DNA from: Streptomyces werraensis
Lineage (GTDB): Bacteria > Actinomycetota > Actinomycetes > Streptomycetales > Streptomycetaceae
DNA length: 64,000 nt
Direction of reading: 5' to 3'
Assembly (NCBI GenBank): GCA_014656175.1
Contig: BNBX01000003.1
Location: 180,573-244,572 of the forward strand
The notes below the pieces were generated by a model. It worked only from the letters and a program-made list of their open reading frames with translations. It did not search any database and had not been told where the DNA came from. Each line of letters begins with the position of its first letter. Position 1 is the stretch's first letter. A program made the position numbers and the translations under genes. Shown here piece by piece: positions 35,740 through 44,775 of this stretch.

Positions 35740-36774
35740 ATGATCACCCGCGAAGAGATCTCGATCCTGCTGGATCACCCCGTGTACGACGGGGACGGCA
35801 ACAAGATCGGCGACGCGAAGCACGTCTTCCTCGACGACGCGAGTGGACGCCCCGAGTGGGTGACCGTCAAGACCGGGATGTTCGGTTCCAGTGAATCGTT
35901 CATACCCATCCGTGACGCCTCCCTGGTCGAGGACCACCTCGAGGTGCCCTATCCCAAGGACAAGGTGAAGGGCGCGCCCAGCGTGGACATCGACGCGGGC
36001 GGCCACCTGTCGGTGGACGAGGAACACCGGCTGTACGAGTACTACGGCATCAACTGGGACAACGTCCTCGGCGACCCCAAGGGCGGCGACGGCACCACGG
36101 GCCGGGCCGGGACCACCGGAACCGCCGGCGCCGCGGGCGCGGCCGGAGCGGCGGGCGCGGCGGGTGCCGCGACCGGACGCCGCGGCGACACGGCCGGCAC
36201 GTCCGGTGCGGCCGGCATGACGGGCGCGCAGGGCGGCAGGTCCTCCGCGGCGGGCGCCAAGGGCACCACCGCCGAACGGTCCGGCACGGCCGGCGCCATG
36301 TCCCACCGCGGCGAGGCCGGCACGCGCGGCACGAACGACGCGATGACGCGCTCCGAGGAGCGCATGCACGTCGGCGTCGAACGCCACGAGAGCGGCCGGG
36401 CACGCCTGCGGAAGTACGTGGTGACCGAGGAGGTGCAGCAGACCGTCCCGGTCCGTCACGAGGAAGTACGCGTGGAGCGCGAGCCGATCACGGACGCCAA
36501 CCGCGAGGATGCCATGTCCGGGCCGGCCTTCAAGGAGGACCAGCACGAGGTCACGCTGCACGAGGAGCGCCCCGTGGTCAGCACCGAGGCCGTGCCGGTC
36601 GAGCGCGTGCGGATGACCACCGAGGAGAAGGTCACGAACGAGACCGTGCGCGGCCGGGTGCGCAAGGAGCGCATCGAGGCCGAGACGGAGATGACCGACG
36701 AGTCCGGCCGCAAGGACCGCGGGGACACCCCCGGACGCGGCCGTGACGTCCCGGGCCGGGGCCGCGAGCGGTGA
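35740..36774 (+). CDS. PRC-barrel and DUF2382 domain stress protein
   Basis: A 344-residue protein. An N-terminal PRC-barrel at about 1-100 (EEISILLDHPVYDGDGNKIG) is followed by a flexible Gly/Ala/Thr linker at about 108-200 with many TAGAAG-type units. The DUF2382 (YsnF/AvaK) domain spans about 205-335 (RLRKYVVTEEVQQTVPVRHE and VTLHEERPVVSTEAVPVERV), and the tail is basic and Arg/Gly-rich. The YsnF branch is stress-related in Bacillus; molecular role unknown. Upstream are AGGAGG and two inverted repeats. A terminator follows. Confidence 0.9.
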   Translation: MITREEISILLDHPVYDGDGNKIGDAKHVFLDDASGRPEWVTVKTGMFGSSESFIPIRDASLVEDHLEVPYPKDKVKGAPSVDIDAGGHLSVDEEHRLYEYYGINWDNVLGDPKGGDGTTGRAGTTGTAGAAGAAGAAGAAGAATGRRGDTAGTSGAAGMTGAQGGRSSAAGAKGTTAERSGTAGAMSHRGEAGTRGTNDAMTRSEERMHVGVERHESGRARLRKYVVTEEVQQTVPVRHEEVRVEREPITDANREDAMSGPAFKEDQHEVTLHEERPVVSTEAVPVERVRMTTEEKVTNETVRGRVRKERIEAETEMTDESGRKDRGDTPGRGRDVPGRGRER

Positions 36775-36795
36775 CGCCCCCGTCCGCGCCCTCCC

Positions 36796-36829
36796 CGCGA
36801 CGCGCCGGTGTGCTCACCGGCGCGTCGCG
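36796..36829. terminator. 15-bp stem terminator between convergent DUF2382 and LLM genes
   Basis: CGCGACGCGCCGGTG at 36796-36810 pairs perfectly with CACCGGCGCGTCGCG at 36815-36829 around TGCT. On the minus strand the hairpin includes the last codons and the TGA (36814-36816) of the LLM gene, so it serves both genes and its sequence is fixed partly by coding. Confidence 0.85.
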
Positions 36830-37833
36830 CTGCCGCCGAGCCCCGCGAGCGCCGCGAGCCGCCGGTATGAGTCCAGCAGTGCGTCACGGTCGTAGGTGCT
36901 GGTGGTGACAAGGACCTCCTGGGCGCCGGTGTCCTTCAGCACCGCCTCCAGCTCCCGCTCCACCTCTTCCTCGGTACCGGCGAGCTGCCCGGTCAGCCCC
37001 GCCTCGAAGAAGCCGCGCTCCTTGGCCGTCATGGCGAGGGACTCGACGTGCTCGGCGGGCGGCAGCGGCGGGAAGGTGCCGTGGGTACGGGAATACGCCA
37101 TCGACCAGGCCTCCGGAACCAGCAGCCGCCGGGCACGCTCGGGCGTGTCCGCCACCGCCACCGTTCCGGAGATCACCACGTACGGCTCCTTCGCCCACGC
37201 GGAGGGGCGGAACCGCTCGCGATAGCGCTCCACGCCGCGCCGCATCCGGTCGCGGTCGCGCAGGTCCCCGATGACCATCGGCAGCCCGGCGCGGGCGGCG
37301 ATGTCCGCGCCCTCGCCCATCGCCAGCACGAACGGCGGCACGGTCAGCCCCTCGGACGGCCGGGCCCGCACCCCCGTGGGGGAGGTGCCCTCGAACCAGC
37401 CGAGCAGTTCCTCGAGCTGGGCCGCGAAGTCCTCCGCGTCGCCCTTGTCGCGCCCGAGCGCCTTGCGCACCCCGTCGGTGAACCCCACCGACCGGCCCAG
37501 ACCCATGTCGATCCGGTCCGGGAACAGCGAGGCCAGCACGCCGAACTGCTCGGCCACGACCAGCGGACGGTGGTTGGGCAGCATGACCCCGCCGGTGCCG
37601 ACGCGGATCGTGCGGGTCGCCCCGGCGACCGCGGCCGCCAGCACGGTCGGCGCCGAACCTGCCACCCCGGGCACGCCGTGGTGCTCGGCCACCCAGAACC
37701 GGTGGTACCCGAGCCGCTCCGCCTCCCGCGCGAGTTCCACCGTGTCCCTCAGTGCCTCGGGGGCGGTGTGCCCCTCGCGCACCCGTGAGCGGTCGAGGAC
37801 GGAGAAGCGGGTCGCGGCGATCACGGAACTCAT
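36814..37833 (-). CDS. LLM class flavin-dependent oxidoreductase
   Basis: A 339-residue luciferase-like TIM barrel. RFSVLDRSRVREGHTAPEAL, YHRFWVAEHHGVPGVAGSAP and IRVGTGGVMLPNHRPLVVAE are standard for this group of flavin- or F420-using monooxygenase-like proteins. The substrate and the exact cofactor cannot be given from sequence. ATG at 37833. It is divergent from the HAD phosphatase gene, 59 bases away. Confidence 0.92.
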   Translation of the reverse strand: MSSVIAATRFSVLDRSRVREGHTAPEALRDTVELAREAERLGYHRFWVAEHHGVPGVAGSAPTVLAAAVAGATRTIRVGTGGVMLPNHRPLVVAEQFGVLASLFPDRIDMGLGRSVGFTDGVRKALGRDKGDAEDFAAQLEELLGWFEGTSPTGVRARPSEGLTVPPFVLAMGEGADIAARAGLPMVIGDLRDRDRMRRGVERYRERFRPSAWAKEPYVVISGTVAVADTPERARRLLVPEAWSMAYSRTHGTFPPLPPAEHVESLAMTAKERGFFEAGLTGQLAGTEEEVERELEAVLKDTGAQEVLVTTSTYDRDALLDSYRRLAALAGLGGSATRR

Positions 37834-37892
37834 ACCGGGTTCAACACCCGGGAGCGGCCAGGATTCCTGGGAAGCGCCTCTAGGGTGGGAGG

Positions 37893-38393
37893 GTGACCCA
37901 CCGCACCGATCGGGCGCAGCGTCCGCTGGCCGTGTTCGACCTCGACAACACCCTCGCCGGCACCGCGCACCGCCAGCACTTCTTGGAGCGCAGGCCCCGT
38001 GACTGGGACGGCTTCTTCGCCGCCGCGCCGCAGGACCCGCCGCTCGCCGAGGGGATCGCGCTGGTGCGGGACAGCGCCGAGGCGTGCGACATCGTCTACC
38101 TCACCGGCCGGCCCGAGCGCTGCCGTCGCGACACCCTGGACTGGCTGGCCGCGCAGGGGCTGCCCGAGGGGGAACTGCACATGCGCGGCAACGCCGACCG
38201 GCGGCCCGCCCGGTTCACCAAGCTGGCCGTGCTGCGCCGCCTGGCCCGCACCCGGCAGGTGCGGATGCTGGTCGACGACGACGAACTGGTCTGCGAGGAC
38301 GCCCGCCGGGCCGGGTTCACCGTCGTCCACGCGCGCTGGGCGACTCCCTCGGGCGAGCTGAAGGACGCGCAGGAGCGCGAGGGCCGCACCTGA
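37893..38393 (+). CDS. HAD-superfamily phosphatase (polynucleotide 3'-phosphatase-like)
   Basis: A 166-residue HAD protein. The nucleophile motif is AVFDLDNTLAGT, motif II is IVYLTGRPERCRRDT, motif III includes RFTKLAVLRRLA and motif IV is MLVDDDELV. Short HADs of this shape resemble the phosphatase part of polynucleotide kinases, though nucleotide phosphatase activity is equally possible. GTG start at 37893. It is convergent with dodecin; only 13 bases separate the two. Confidence 0.85.
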   Translation: MTHRTDRAQRPLAVFDLDNTLAGTAHRQHFLERRPRDWDGFFAAAPQDPPLAEGIALVRDSAEACDIVYLTGRPERCRRDTLDWLAAQGLPEGELHMRGNADRRPARFTKLAVLRRLARTRQVRMLVDDDELVCEDARRAGFTVVHARWATPSGELKDAQEREGRT

Positions 38394-38406
38394 CCGTAAA
38401 GGCGGC

Positions 38407-38622
38407 TCAGCCCGTCTCCTCCAGCCGGAAGCCCACCTTCAGACCCACCTGGTAGTGCGCGACGCGCCCCTCCTCGATCTGCCCGCGCACCTGCGTCACC
38501 TCGAACCAGTCCAGATTGCGCAGCGTCTGCGACGCCCGCTCGATGCCGTTGCGGACGGCCGCGTCCACGCCGTCGGGCGAGGTGCCGACGATCTCGGTGA
38601 CCCGGTAGGTGTGGTTCGACAT
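38407..38622 (-). CDS. Dodecin (flavin-binding dodecamer)
   Basis: A 71-residue protein with the whole dodecin fold: TYRVTEIVGTSPDGVDAAVR, IERASQTLRNLDWFEVTQV, then RGQIEEGRVAHYQVGLKVGF. Trp39 stacks on the flavin ring in known dodecins. They form hollow 12-mers that store or buffer flavins (FMN/FAD, or CoA in some). GAGGAG precedes the ATG on the minus strand. Confidence 0.95.
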   Translation of the reverse strand: MSNHTYRVTEIVGTSPDGVDAAVRNGIERASQTLRNLDWFEVTQVRGQIEEGRVAHYQVGLKVGFRLEETG

Positions 38623-38834
38623 GCTCTGCTCCTCTCACGGCGGTTCCCCGCCAGTGGCACGCGTCACTCCACCGTGCCCCACCCCGGGCCCGGGCGCGAG
38701 GTGTCGGCCCCGTTCGCCTGACGCCCTTGACCCGAGCATTGGTACATACCAAGATGCTGGGCACCCGTCCGAGCTCCGGCTCGCCCCCACGCCGGGCCCC
38801 GCCCTGTCCGCCAGACAGAAAAACAGGACCCCAC

Positions 38835-40085
38835 GTGAGACGCCGTCTGCTCGCCCTCGTCTGTGTGTCCGCCTCCCTGCTCACCGGATGCGGGGTGATG
38901 TCCGACAGCGCGGCGGAGCGGCGCACCGTCACCGTGTGGCTGATGCAGCACAGCGCCTCGCAGGACTTCCTGGACCGCTTCACCGAGGAGTTCGAGCGCG
39001 AGCACGAGACCCTCGACCTCGACATCCGCATCCAGGAGTGGACCGGCATCGGCGAGAAGGTCCAGCAGGCGCTGCGGGGCAAGGACCCGGACGGACCCGA
39101 CGTCATCGAGGTCGGCAACACCCAGGTGTCCGCCTACGCCGAGAGCGACGGCCTGCTCGACCTCACCCTGGAGTCCATGCGCGACTGGGGCCGCGACGAC
39201 TGGCTGCCCGGCCTCGCCGAACCCGGCCGCTGGGGCTCCCAGCAGTACGGCATCCCCTGGTACGCCGCCAACCGCGTCGTCGTCTACCGCAAGGACCTCT
39301 TCCGCGCGGCCGGCGTCACCCCGCCGAGGACCCGCGACGAGTGGCTGGAGACCACCGAGCGGCTGGACACCTCGTACACCCAGGGCATCTACCTCGCCGG
39401 ACAGGACTGGTACACGCTCGCCGGGTTCATCTGGGAGGAGGGCGGCGAACTCGCCACCGAACGCGACGGCGTCTGGAAGGGCGCCCTCGACAGCGAGGCC
39501 GCCCTGCGCGGCATGGACTTCTACCGCCGGCTCCAGAAGCTGGGTGACGGCCCCGTCGACGCCGACGAGGAACACCCGCCGCAGGCGGGCGTGTTCGCCG
39601 AGGGACGCGTCGCCCAGATCATCGCCGTCCCCGGACTGGTCCGTGCCGTCGTCCAGCAGAACCCCGGACTCGAGGACAAGATCGGCTACTTCCCCGTCCC
39701 CGGCAAGGAGGCCGGCCGCCCCGGCGCCGTCTTCACCGGCGGCTCCGACCTCGTCGTCCCGGCCGGCACGGACGTCGAGGACGCCGCCGTCGAGGTCGTC
39801 GCCGCCCTCACCGGCGCCCGCTGGAACACCGAGCTCGCCCGCACCATGAACTACGTGCCCAACAAGGCCGGCCTCGCCGGCTCGGTCGCGGGGGAGGAGG
39901 GCCTGGAGGCCATGGCGGCCGGCGCCGCACGGGGCCGGGCGACCCCGGCCACGCCCCGGTGGAGCGTGGTCGAGGCCGACAACCCGATCAAGGAGTACAT
40001 GACCGAGGTGCTCAAGGGCGCCGACCCGGAGAAGGAGGCCGAGCGCGCCGCGCGGCGCATCACGGAGACCCTCGCCTTCGAGTGA
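38835..40085 (+). CDS. Extracellular sugar-type solute-binding lipoprotein without transporter
   Basis: A 416-residue lipoprotein of the ABC sugar-binding (SBP_bac_1) family. The signal RRRLLALVCVSASLLTGC has the lipobox LLTGC. VTVWLMQHSASQDFLDRFTE, GPDVIEVGNTQVSAYAESDG, YGIPWYAANRVVVYRKDLF and GRVAQIIAVPGLVRAVVQQN follow the family. It should bind an oligosaccharide outside the membrane. No permease or ATPase genes are beside it, so partners must be elsewhere. The GTG at 38835 gives the complete signal peptide. It is convergent with egtD, 16 bases away. Confidence 0.9.
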   Translation: MRRRLLALVCVSASLLTGCGVMSDSAAERRTVTVWLMQHSASQDFLDRFTEEFEREHETLDLDIRIQEWTGIGEKVQQALRGKDPDGPDVIEVGNTQVSAYAESDGLLDLTLESMRDWGRDDWLPGLAEPGRWGSQQYGIPWYAANRVVVYRKDLFRAAGVTPPRTRDEWLETTERLDTSYTQGIYLAGQDWYTLAGFIWEEGGELATERDGVWKGALDSEAALRGMDFYRRLQKLGDGPVDADEEHPPQAGVFAEGRVAQIIAVPGLVRAVVQQNPGLEDKIGYFPVPGKEAGRPGAVFTGGSDLVVPAGTDVEDAAVEVVAALTGARWNTELARTMNYVPNKAGLAGSVAGEEGLEAMAAGAARGRATPATPRWSVVEADNPIKEYMTEVLKGADPEKEAERAARRITETLAFE

Positions 40086-40101
40086 GTCCGGCGCGTGAGG
40101 C

Positions 40102-41064
40102 TCAGCGGGCGACGCTCAGCGACAGCGCGAACCGCCCCTCCCCGTCCGTCCACCACCGGGTCAGGTCCAGCCCCGCGGCCGACAGTTCCGCACGCACCCC
40201 CTCCTGCCGGAACTTCGCCGACACCTCGGTGCGCAGCTCCTCGCCCTCCGCGAAGTCCACGACCAGTTCCAGCGCCGGGATCTTCACGGACTGCGCGGTG
40301 CGCGAGCGCAGCCGCATCTCGATCCACTCGTGCTCCGCGTCCCACAGCGCCACATGGTCGAAGGCGTCCGGGTCGAAGTCGGCGCCCAGCTCCCGGTCGA
40401 CGACGTTCAGCACGTTCTTGTTGAACGAGGCCGTCACCCCGGCCGCGTCGTCGTAGGCCCGGACCAGCGTCTTCTCGTCCTTCACCAGGTCCGTGCCGAG
40501 CAGCAGCGCGTCGCCCGGCGCGAGGAGGGAGCGCACGGAGGCGAGGAACGCGGACCGCTCGGCAGGTAGCAGATTGCCGATGGTGCCGCCGAGGAACGCC
40601 ACCAGGCGCGGCCCCGGCGTGTCCGGCAGGGTCAGCCCGGCCGTGAAGTCCGCGACCAGCGCGTGCACCCGCAGACCCGGCCGCTCGGCGGCCAGCGCCT
40701 GTCCCGCCCCGGTCAGCGCGGACTCGCTGACGTCGACCGGGACGTACGTGTGCAGCCCGTGCAGGGCGGCGATCAGGTGCCGCGTCTTCTCCGAGGAGCC
40801 CGAACCCAGTTCGACCAGGGTGCGGGCGCCGGACGCGGCGGCGATCTCGTCCGAGCGGGCGAGCAGGATCTCCCGCTCGGCGCGCGTCGGGTAGTACTCG
40901 GGCAGCGCGGTGATCTCCTCGAACAGCTCGCTGCCCCGTGCGTCGTAGAACCATTTCGGCGGCAGCGTCTTGGGGCTGCCGGTCAGTCCCGCGCGGACGT
41001 CGGCGCGCAGCGCGGCGCCGGTGGCGTCCTCGGGGAGGGTGCGGGTCAGACGGAACGGACTCAC
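40102..41064 (-). CDS. egtD: L-histidine N-alpha-methyltransferase, ergothioneine step 1
   Basis: A 320-residue methyltransferase that trimethylates histidine to hercynine with SAM. Family marks: KTLPPKWFYDARGSELFEEI, LPEYYPTRAERE, the SAM loop VELGSGSSEKTRHLI and GGTIGNLLPAERSAFL. Starting at GTG 41064, it overlaps the end of egtC by 4 bases (GTGA). Last gene of egtABCD on the minus strand. Confidence 0.96.
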   Translation of the reverse strand: MSPFRLTRTLPEDATGAALRADVRAGLTGSPKTLPPKWFYDARGSELFEEITALPEYYPTRAEREILLARSDEIAAASGARTLVELGSGSSEKTRHLIAALHGLHTYVPVDVSESALTGAGQALAAERPGLRVHALVADFTAGLTLPDTPGPRLVAFLGGTIGNLLPAERSAFLASVRSLLAPGDALLLGTDLVKDEKTLVRAYDDAAGVTASFNKNVLNVVDRELGADFDPDAFDHVALWDAEHEWIEMRLRSRTAQSVKIPALELVVDFAEGEELRTEVSAKFRQEGVRAELSAAGLDLTRWWTDGEGRFALSLSVAR

Positions 41065-41816
41065 GTGAGAGGCTCCTTGAGCGGGGTGAGCAGAACGTCG
41101 GTACGGCTCGCGGCCAGCAGGGTGCGGTCGGGCACCTCCCGCCAGTGCGGGTCGTCGTCGTAGGGCTCGGAGGCGACGACGGTTCCCCCGCCGGGCCGCG
41201 CGAGGTGCCACAGGGTGTCCCCCCACGCGGTCGCCGCGACGGTGACGCCGTCGGTGAGCAGCAGGTTCAGCCGGGCTTGTGGAGCCGCCGCCGCGACCTC
41301 GGCGACCGTGTCGGCCAGCGCCTGCCCCATGGCGTCGCCGGCCCGCAGCCGTGCCAGCACCAGCGCCCAGACGAACGCCGAGTCGTTGCGGGCCTCCAGC
41401 GACAGCAGGTCCCCGGCGGGCAGCGTGGCCGCCAGCGGTGCGAGCGAACCGGGCCAGCCCGGCACCGCCCCGTTGTGGCTGAACAGCCACGCCCCGGACG
41501 CGAAGGGCGCCGCGGCCGCCTCCGCGTCGGCGCCGGACAGCGTCGCGTCCCGCACGGCGGCGAGCAGCGCCTCCGTGCGCACCACCCGCGCCAGGTCCGT
41601 GAACGACAGGTCGGCCCAGATGGGCCCGGCCCGCCGGTAGCGGGCCGGGACCGGGTCGCCCTCGGCGTACCAGCCGACGCCGAAGCCGTCCGCGTTGACC
41701 GTGCCGTGCCGCTGCCGGCGGGGCGCCCACGACTGCCGGTACAGCCCGTGCGGCGGGCCCACCAGCAGCGCGCCCAGCGGCTCCGCCGGACCCACGTAGG
41801 CCAGGTGACGGCACAT
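41061..41816 (-). CDS. egtC: Gamma-glutamyl-hercynylcysteine S-oxide hydrolase, ergothioneine step 3
   Basis: A 251-residue class II glutamine-amidotransferase fold. Cys2 in MCRHLAYVGP is the N-terminal nucleophile after Met removal; NADGFGVGWYAEG and WLFSHNGAVPG are conserved. It removes the gamma-glutamyl group from the sulfoxide made by EgtB. The ATG at 41816 shares one base with the egtB TGA. Confidence 0.95.
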   Translation of the reverse strand: MCRHLAYVGPAEPLGALLVGPPHGLYRQSWAPRRQRHGTVNADGFGVGWYAEGDPVPARYRRAGPIWADLSFTDLARVVRTEALLAAVRDATLSGADAEAAAAPFASGAWLFSHNGAVPGWPGSLAPLAATLPAGDLLSLEARNDSAFVWALVLARLRAGDAMGQALADTVAEVAAAAPQARLNLLLTDGVTVAATAWGDTLWHLARPGGGTVVASEPYDDDPHWREVPDRTLLAASRTDVLLTPLKEPLT

Positions 41817-43135
41817 CAGGCGCCCTCCGCCGAGCGGGCGGTGCGGAACCCGGAGAAGATCTGCCGCCGTATCGGATGGTCCCAGTTGCGGAACGTGCCC
41901 CGGCAGGCCACCGGGTCCACGGCGAACGAACCGCCGCGCAGCACCTTGTACTCCGGTCCGAAGAACACCTCCGAGTACTCCTTGTACGGGAACGCCCGGA
42001 AACCCGGGTACGGTAGGAAGTCGGACGCCGTCCACTCCCACACGTCCCCGATCAGCTGCCGTACGCCCAGCGGGGACGCGCCCGCCGGATAGCTGCCGGC
42101 CGGCGCGGGACGCAGATGGCGCTGGCCGAGGTTGGCGTGCTCGGGCGCAGGGTCGGCGTCACCCCACGGGTAGCGCCGGGAGCGGCCCGTGGCCGGGTCG
42201 TGCCGGGCGGCCTTCTCCCACTCGGTCTCGGTGGGCAGCCGGCGCCCCGCCCAGCGGGCGTACGCGTCCGCCTCGTACCAGCACACGTGCAGCACCGGCT
42301 CGTCCGGCGGCACCAGTTCGGTGACCCCGAAGCGGCGCCGCAGCCACTGCCCGCCCTCCCGGCGCCAGTACAGTGGCGCGGTGAGGCGGGCGCGGCGTAC
42401 GTGCGCCCAGCCCTCGGGCGTCCACCAGCGCGGGTCGTCGTAGCCGCCGTCCTCGACGAACGCCTGGTACGCGCCGTTGGTGACCGGCGTGGCGTCGATC
42501 CAGAACGGCGCCACCTCACGGCGATGCGCGGGCCGTTCGTTGTCCAGCGCCCATGGCTCGGCCGAGGTGCCCATGGTGAACGGGCCGCCCGGCACCAGGA
42601 TCTCCGCCGGACCCGTGTACGGCGTCACCGGCTCAGGGTCGGGCGCGGTGAGCGCGGCCGGGCCCTTGCGGAGCTGGTGGGTGATCAGCATGGTCTCGTC
42701 GTGCTGCTGCTCGTGCTGGGCGATCATCCCGAAGGCGAACCCGGCCTCGGTCAGCCGGGTGCCGTCGAACGCGGTGCGCTCCAGCACGTCCAGCGCCCGT
42801 CCGCGCACGTCGGAGGTGTACCTGCGGGCCTCCTGGGGCGACAGCAGGGGCAGACTGGGGCGTTCGGCGCGCGGGTGTTCGAAGGCGTCGTAGAGGCTGT
42901 CGATCTCCGGGCGGATCGCCTCCTGCCCGGCCACCGCGCGCAGCAGCCACTGCTCCTCCTGGTTGCCGATGTGCGCCAGGTCCCACACCAGCGGCGACAT
43001 CAGCGGCGAGTGCTGCGCGGTCAGGTCGGGGTCCTCCACACAGCTGGTCAGCAGCGTGGTGCGGTCCCGCGCGACGACCAGCGAGGCGACCGCGCGCTCA
43101 CGCAGGGTTTCGGCGTCGAGGGCGGGGTCGGTCAT
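41816..43135 (-). CDS. egtB: Hercynine oxygenase, iron-dependent sulfoxide synthase, ergothioneine step 2
   Basis: A 439-residue enzyme with an N-terminal DinB-like domain and a C-terminal FGE-sulfatase/C-type-lectin domain. Iron ligands fit HIGNQEEQWLL and the doublet QHEQQHDETM. FGE marks include GGPFTMGTS, PTETEWEKAAR, GDVWEWTASDF and YKVLRGGSFAVDP. It joins gamma-glutamylcysteine and hercynine with O2. ATGA overlap with egtA. It accepts gamma-glutamylcysteine because egtA encodes its maker. Confidence 0.96.
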   Translation of the reverse strand: MTDPALDAETLRERAVASLVVARDRTTLLTSCVEDPDLTAQHSPLMSPLVWDLAHIGNQEEQWLLRAVAGQEAIRPEIDSLYDAFEHPRAERPSLPLLSPQEARRYTSDVRGRALDVLERTAFDGTRLTEAGFAFGMIAQHEQQHDETMLITHQLRKGPAALTAPDPEPVTPYTGPAEILVPGGPFTMGTSAEPWALDNERPAHRREVAPFWIDATPVTNGAYQAFVEDGGYDDPRWWTPEGWAHVRRARLTAPLYWRREGGQWLRRRFGVTELVPPDEPVLHVCWYEADAYARWAGRRLPTETEWEKAARHDPATGRSRRYPWGDADPAPEHANLGQRHLRPAPAGSYPAGASPLGVRQLIGDVWEWTASDFLPYPGFRAFPYKEYSEVFFGPEYKVLRGGSFAVDPVACRGTFRNWDHPIRRQIFSGFRTARSAEGA

Positions 43136-44475
43136 GAGGGGGTGTCCTTCCCGTGCGGGTGGGTGGTGAACAGGGGCGCGCCGGATCCGTCCGGGCGCCC
43201 GTCGTGGAGCGCGCGCCACGCGTCGAGCAGGTCGTCGGCGGGGCATCGGCCCCGGGCGACGTACCGGTCCTGGAACGCCGCGACGCGGTCGACGAGGGCG
43301 GTCGTGGCCCCGAGCCGGGGCAGGGCGGCCAGCGCCGCCGCGAAGCAGACGGCCGCCGCCTCCCGCAGCTCCGGGTCGGCCAGCCCGTCGCGGGCCGCGT
43401 CCCGCCACAGCGGGTTCCGCGGGGCGGCCAGGCCCCGCGTCCGCTCGGCGAGCGGTTTCACCGTCCGGTACGCGGTCTCGGCGGCCTCCGGGTCGTCGAA
43501 CAGCGCCGCCGTCACCGCCAGCGGCACGGTCCAGCCGTCCTCGCCGGGCTGCGCGTCCATCATCCGCAGTTCCAGATGGCCGCGCGGCCTGACCGGCGGG
43601 AACAGCGTCGTGACGTGGTAGTCCAGGTCGTCGTGGGTGGGCGCGCGCGGCGCACGGCGGCGCGTCCAGTGCCGGAACGACAGGTCCTCCGGCACCTCCC
43701 ACGGCCCGTCGTCGTCCCGGCGCACGCACATCACGGGCGCGTCCAGCACATGCCGGGCCCAGGCGCCGCGCGGGTCGGCGTCCAGCGGGGGCGCGCCGGC
43801 CCGTCCTGCGCCGATCTGCGCCCAGCGCAGCTGGCGTGTGGAGAGCCAGCCGGTGGGCCGGCCCGCGGAGACGGGGGAGTTGGCGAAGACCGCCACCAGG
43901 ACGGCGCCCAGCAGATGCGCCATCCACCAGCGGCGTACGTGGCCGAGCGGCCCGGGTTCCTCGTGACCGGCGTCCACGCACACCTGCACGGAGGCGGAGG
44001 TGCACATCATGAACCGGCCGGCCGCGCCGGTGCGGTCGAGGGAGGCCTCCATCGCGTCGTAGCGCGGCTGCCGGAGGAACCGGCGGGGAATCCGCCAGGG
44101 GTCGTGGCCCATGCCGGCCAGGCTGAGACCGTCACGGCGCAGGACGGCGCGTACGGCGTCCAGGTCGGCGGAGACGGTGGCCAGGCACTCGGTGAGGGAA
44201 GCGGCGGGGAGCGAGCTGAGCTCCAGCTGGCCGCCGGGCTCGACGGTGAGCGTCGAGAGCAGGGGCACCTCACGCAGGGCGGCGTAGGCCGCTTCGAGTC
44301 GTTCACGGGAGACGGGGAGCCGCGGATCACGCGACTCGTGGACCAGCCATTCGACCTCCACGCCGAGACGGCGGGGAGGTCCGGTCTTGAAGCAGATGCC
44401 CCGTATCAGGGCCTCCGCCTCGGCTTCGGTGACGGCCGTGCGGTACGGCGCACAACCGCTCGACGGATCTGACAT
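43132..44475 (-). CDS. egtA: Glutamate-cysteine ligase of the ergothioneine pathway
   Basis: A 447-residue GCS2-like ATP-dependent ligase. RRLGVEVEWLVHESRDPRLP, PGGQLELSSLPAASLTECLA and FMMCTSASVQVCVDAG are conserved. It makes gamma-glutamylcysteine, the sulfur donor for EgtB. AGGAGG precedes the ATG at 44475. First gene of egtABCD. Actinobacteria use mycothiol rather than glutathione, so this ligase serves mainly ergothioneine. Confidence 0.95.
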   Translation of the reverse strand: MSDPSSGCAPYRTAVTEAEAEALIRGICFKTGPPRRLGVEVEWLVHESRDPRLPVSRERLEAAYAALREVPLLSTLTVEPGGQLELSSLPAASLTECLATVSADLDAVRAVLRRDGLSLAGMGHDPWRIPRRFLRQPRYDAMEASLDRTGAAGRFMMCTSASVQVCVDAGHEEPGPLGHVRRWWMAHLLGAVLVAVFANSPVSAGRPTGWLSTRQLRWAQIGAGRAGAPPLDADPRGAWARHVLDAPVMCVRRDDDGPWEVPEDLSFRHWTRRRAPRAPTHDDLDYHVTTLFPPVRPRGHLELRMMDAQPGEDGWTVPLAVTAALFDDPEAAETAYRTVKPLAERTRGLAAPRNPLWRDAARDGLADPELREAAAVCFAAALAALPRLGATTALVDRVAAFQDRYVARGRCPADDLLDAWRALHDGRPDGSGAPLFTTHPHGKDTPS

Positions 44476-44775
44476 GCGGGAATCCTCCTGAGACACCACC
44501 ATGTCGCCGGCCCTGAACCATGTCGGTCCCGGCCGGCATCGACGCGTCCACCCAAAACCCTCGGACCGCCGTGCACAAGAGCGCCCGGCGGGGCGTAAGG
44601 GGTCCGTCACCTCCGCGTCCCGCCTGCCACCGGGGGTTTTCACCTCCGGTCCCGGACCGTCCGGAGCGGCGAAAACCGCGTTGCGCCGCCTCATCAGCAT
44701 CGCTCAGGATGCTCGTGTGAGCACGACGAGGGGGAACGCGCGGAGCGCGGTCACGGCGGCTACGGGGGTGGCGCC
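44476..44775. promoter_or_regulatory. Divergent promoter region of egtA and the PARG-like gene, with nested dyads
   Basis: 300 bases without a gene. A nested inverted repeat lies at 44635-44677: outer arms GGTTTTC and GAAAACC (7 bases each), inner arms CTCCGG and CCGGAG, and a core GGTCC-C-GGACC. This may be an operator or RNA fold. The rest holds nothing I recognise. Confidence 0.45.
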
